Shown here: positions 62,901-64,000 of the stretch, piece after piece
How positions within the stretch are numbered: position 1 is the stretch's first letter
Layout: every line of letters starts with the position of its first letter
Source: Bacteroidota bacterium
GTDB taxonomy: Bacteria; Bacteroidota; Bacteroidia; Bacteroidales; B39-G9
Reading direction: 5' to 3'
Length of the DNA: 64,000 nucleotides
NCBI GenBank assembly: GCA_015222055.1
Contig: JADFUR010000066.1
Span: 1 to 64,000 of the forward strand
Translations under genes and position numbers: made by a program
The notes under the pieces: model-generated
Database searches by the model: none
Told to the model about the DNA's origin: nothing
The model's input: only the letters and a program-made list of their open reading frames with translations

Positions 62901-62990
62901 CGACTTTCAGGACTATACGACCAAAAGGAGCTAAACGCCAGTCTTGAAAAAGATTTTAGAATGTTGTTTACTAAATACTATTCAAAATAA
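59925..62990 (+). CDS. DUF2723 polytopic membrane protein (GT-C-like)
   Basis: 1021 residues. A possible alternative start is MKKYN at codon 6. About eleven membrane helices lie in residues 10-600. The DUF2723 signature is seen at [20 protein letters not shown] (about 28-47) with acidic residues on the outer face, then [20 protein letters not shown] (about 51-70); [20 protein letters not shown] follows. A loop has [19 protein letters not shown] (about 562-580). The C-terminal ~350 residues are soluble, with [20 protein letters not shown] and tetratricopeptide-like helices. By resemblance to GT-C enzymes it should transfer a lipid-linked sugar in the periplasm; the acceptor is unknown. purD follows 25 bases later. 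Confidence 0.85.
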   Translation: [1021 protein letters not shown]

Positions 62991-63015
62991 TTAAAAAACA
63001 TTTAAACTACTGCAA

Positions 63016-64000
63016 ATGAATGTATTATTGTTAGGATCGGGAGGCAGGGAACATGCTCTTGCCTGGAAAATTTCTCAAAGCAATAAATTAAAAAAACTTT
63101 TTATTGCTCCGGGAAATGCCGGGACATCTACTATTGGCAAAAATATTAATATTGATCCCTGCAATTTTGCATCTGTTAAACAAATTGCACTCGAAAAAAA
63201 TATTAATCTAGTTGTTGTTGGCCCTGAAAACCCTTTAGTAAATGGTATACAAGACTTTTTTATTGAAGATGCTGAGCTAAAAAACATTCCGATAATTGGT
63301 CCGGGTAAAATTGGTGCACAACTTGAAGGAAGCAAAGAATTTGCAAAAAAGTTTATGTTAAGGCATAATATTCCAACAGCCAAATATTTAAGTGTGTCGT
63401 CAAAATCAATTGACGATGGTTTAAGCTTTTTACAACAGCTTTCTCCCCCATATGTTCTAAAAGCTGACGGTTTAGCTGCCGGCAAAGGCGTACTGATACT
63501 AAACACCCTATCTGAGGCAAATCAGGCATTAAACAAGATGTTAAATGGTCAGTTTGGGGAAGCAAGCAAGCGTGTTGTTATTGAAGAATTTTTATCCGGC
63601 ATTGAAGTTTCTTTTTTTGCAATAACAGATGGCAACTCATACAAAATTTTGCCCGAAGCAAAAGATTACAAAAGAATTGGCGAAAACGAAACAGGACTCA
63701 ATACCGGCGGAATGGGTGCAATTTCTCCTGTTGCTTTTGCAAACAAAGAATTTAAAGATAAGGTAGAAAAACAAATTATTATTCCTACAATAAAAGGATT
63801 AAAAAAAGATAAAATATACTACAAAGGATTTCTCTTTTTTGGTCTGATGAATGTTAACGGAAATCCTTTTGTTATTGAATACAATGTGAGATTAGGAGAC
63901 CCTGAAACAGAGGCAATTACACCTCGCATTAAATCAGATATTCTTGATCTTTTTGAAGGTGTTGCAAATAATACTCTTGAGAATAAAAATTTACAAATAT
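63016..64000 (+). CDS. purD: Phosphoribosylamine-glycine ligase (5' part, runs off the right edge)
   Basis: 328 codons from ATG 63016, open to the end of the window. GARS, second step of de novo purine synthesis (PRA + glycine + ATP). Visible: MNVLLLGSGGREHALAWKI (1-19), APGNAGT, VVVGPENPLVNG, GPGKIGAQLEGSKEFAKKFM, YVLKADGLAAGKGV (ATP-grasp), VVIEEFLSGIEVSFF, LPEAKDYKRIGENETGLNTG, GGMGAISP and IEYNVRLGDPETEA (metal ligands). All expected ATP-grasp residues are present. Start chosen because MNVLLLGSGGREHA is the usual N-terminus. Confidence 0.97.
   Translation, partial: MNVLLLGSGGREHALAWKISQSNKLKKLFIAPGNAGTSTIGKNINIDPCNFASVKQIALEKNINLVVVGPENPLVNGIQDFFIEDAELKNIPIIGPGKIGAQLEGSKEFAKKFMLRHNIPTAKYLSVSSKSIDDGLSFLQQLSPPYVLKADGLAAGKGVLILNTLSEANQALNKMLNGQFGEASKRVVIEEFLSGIEVSFFAITDGNSYKILPEAKDYKRIGENETGLNTGGMGAISPVAFANKEFKDKVEKQIIIPTIKGLKKDKIYYKGFLFFGLMNVNGNPFVIEYNVRLGDPETEAITPRIKSDILDLFEGVANNTLENKNLQI

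Overview
The window reads as chromosome of an uncultured-style member of the Bacteroidota (class Bacteroidia or a close relative). Pointers are the AT-rich sequence, the fused lpxC-fabZ gene, TonB-dependent receptors paired with DUF4249 lipoproteins, a type IX secretion (T9SS) C-terminal tail, DUF5686 and DUF2723 proteins, a Bacteroidota-type GlmU-family protein, and several promoters of the TTTG-N19-TAnnTTTG class instead of -35/-10 boxes. No rRNA, CRISPR array, prophage or intact transposase was seen. One tRNA (Gln, anticodon TTG) is present.

Layout. 0-6.5 kb is a leftward housekeeping block: small membrane protein, mutL, two tandem rhomboid proteases, an endonuclease/exonuclease/phosphatase protein and peptidase E. 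6.5-20 kb opens with a repeat element and a HAD phosphatase, followed by three DUF4249-lipoprotein/TonB-receptor pairs, a broken DsbA-like remnant, a large lipoprotein and a stand-alone LytTR regulator with an 8-G tract at its 3' end. 20-26 kb runs rightward with deoxynucleoside kinase, an Ig-like lipoprotein, lpxC-fabZ and lpxA, and then leftward thiL. 26.4-34.8 kb is the SUF iron-sulfur operon (sufB, mnmA, sufC, sufD, sufS, sufE, DUF59/sufT-like), faced by a Crp/Fnr regulator and followed by osmC.

34.9-47 kb is an envelope/glycan region: a DUF5686 outer-membrane protein, a variant metallophosphoesterase lipoprotein, a 1393-residue fusion of a glycosyltransferase with a phosphodiester glycosidase (NAGPA) domain, a DUF2079 membrane protein and a methyltransferase. 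It contains at least three gene ghosts: a copy of the fusion gene's last codons, a GT2 fragment and a short unidentified tail. 47-51.6 kb is a compact three-gene module: CotH-like kinase with beta-helix, VTC polyphosphate-polymerase domain, DUF4956. 51.6-56.4 kb holds an outer-membrane barrel, lon, a GlmU-family protein and tRNA-Gln with a clear promoter and terminator. 56.4-59.8 kb carries a collapsed fourth DUF4249/TonB-receptor pair and a T9SS-secreted beta-helix protein, bracketed by a direct repeat next to the tRNA. The window ends with a DUF2723 membrane protein and the 5' part of purD.

Taken together, most accessory content concerns the cell envelope: outer-membrane uptake, surface lipoproteins, glycan synthesis and secreted proteins. 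The strongest leads for new biology are the glycosyltransferase-phosphodiester glycosidase fusion with its nearby ghost, the CotH-VTC-DUF4956 module, and the repeated DUF4249/TonB-receptor pairs with one pair caught in the act of decay. All functional statements rest on motifs read by eye; no database search was possible.
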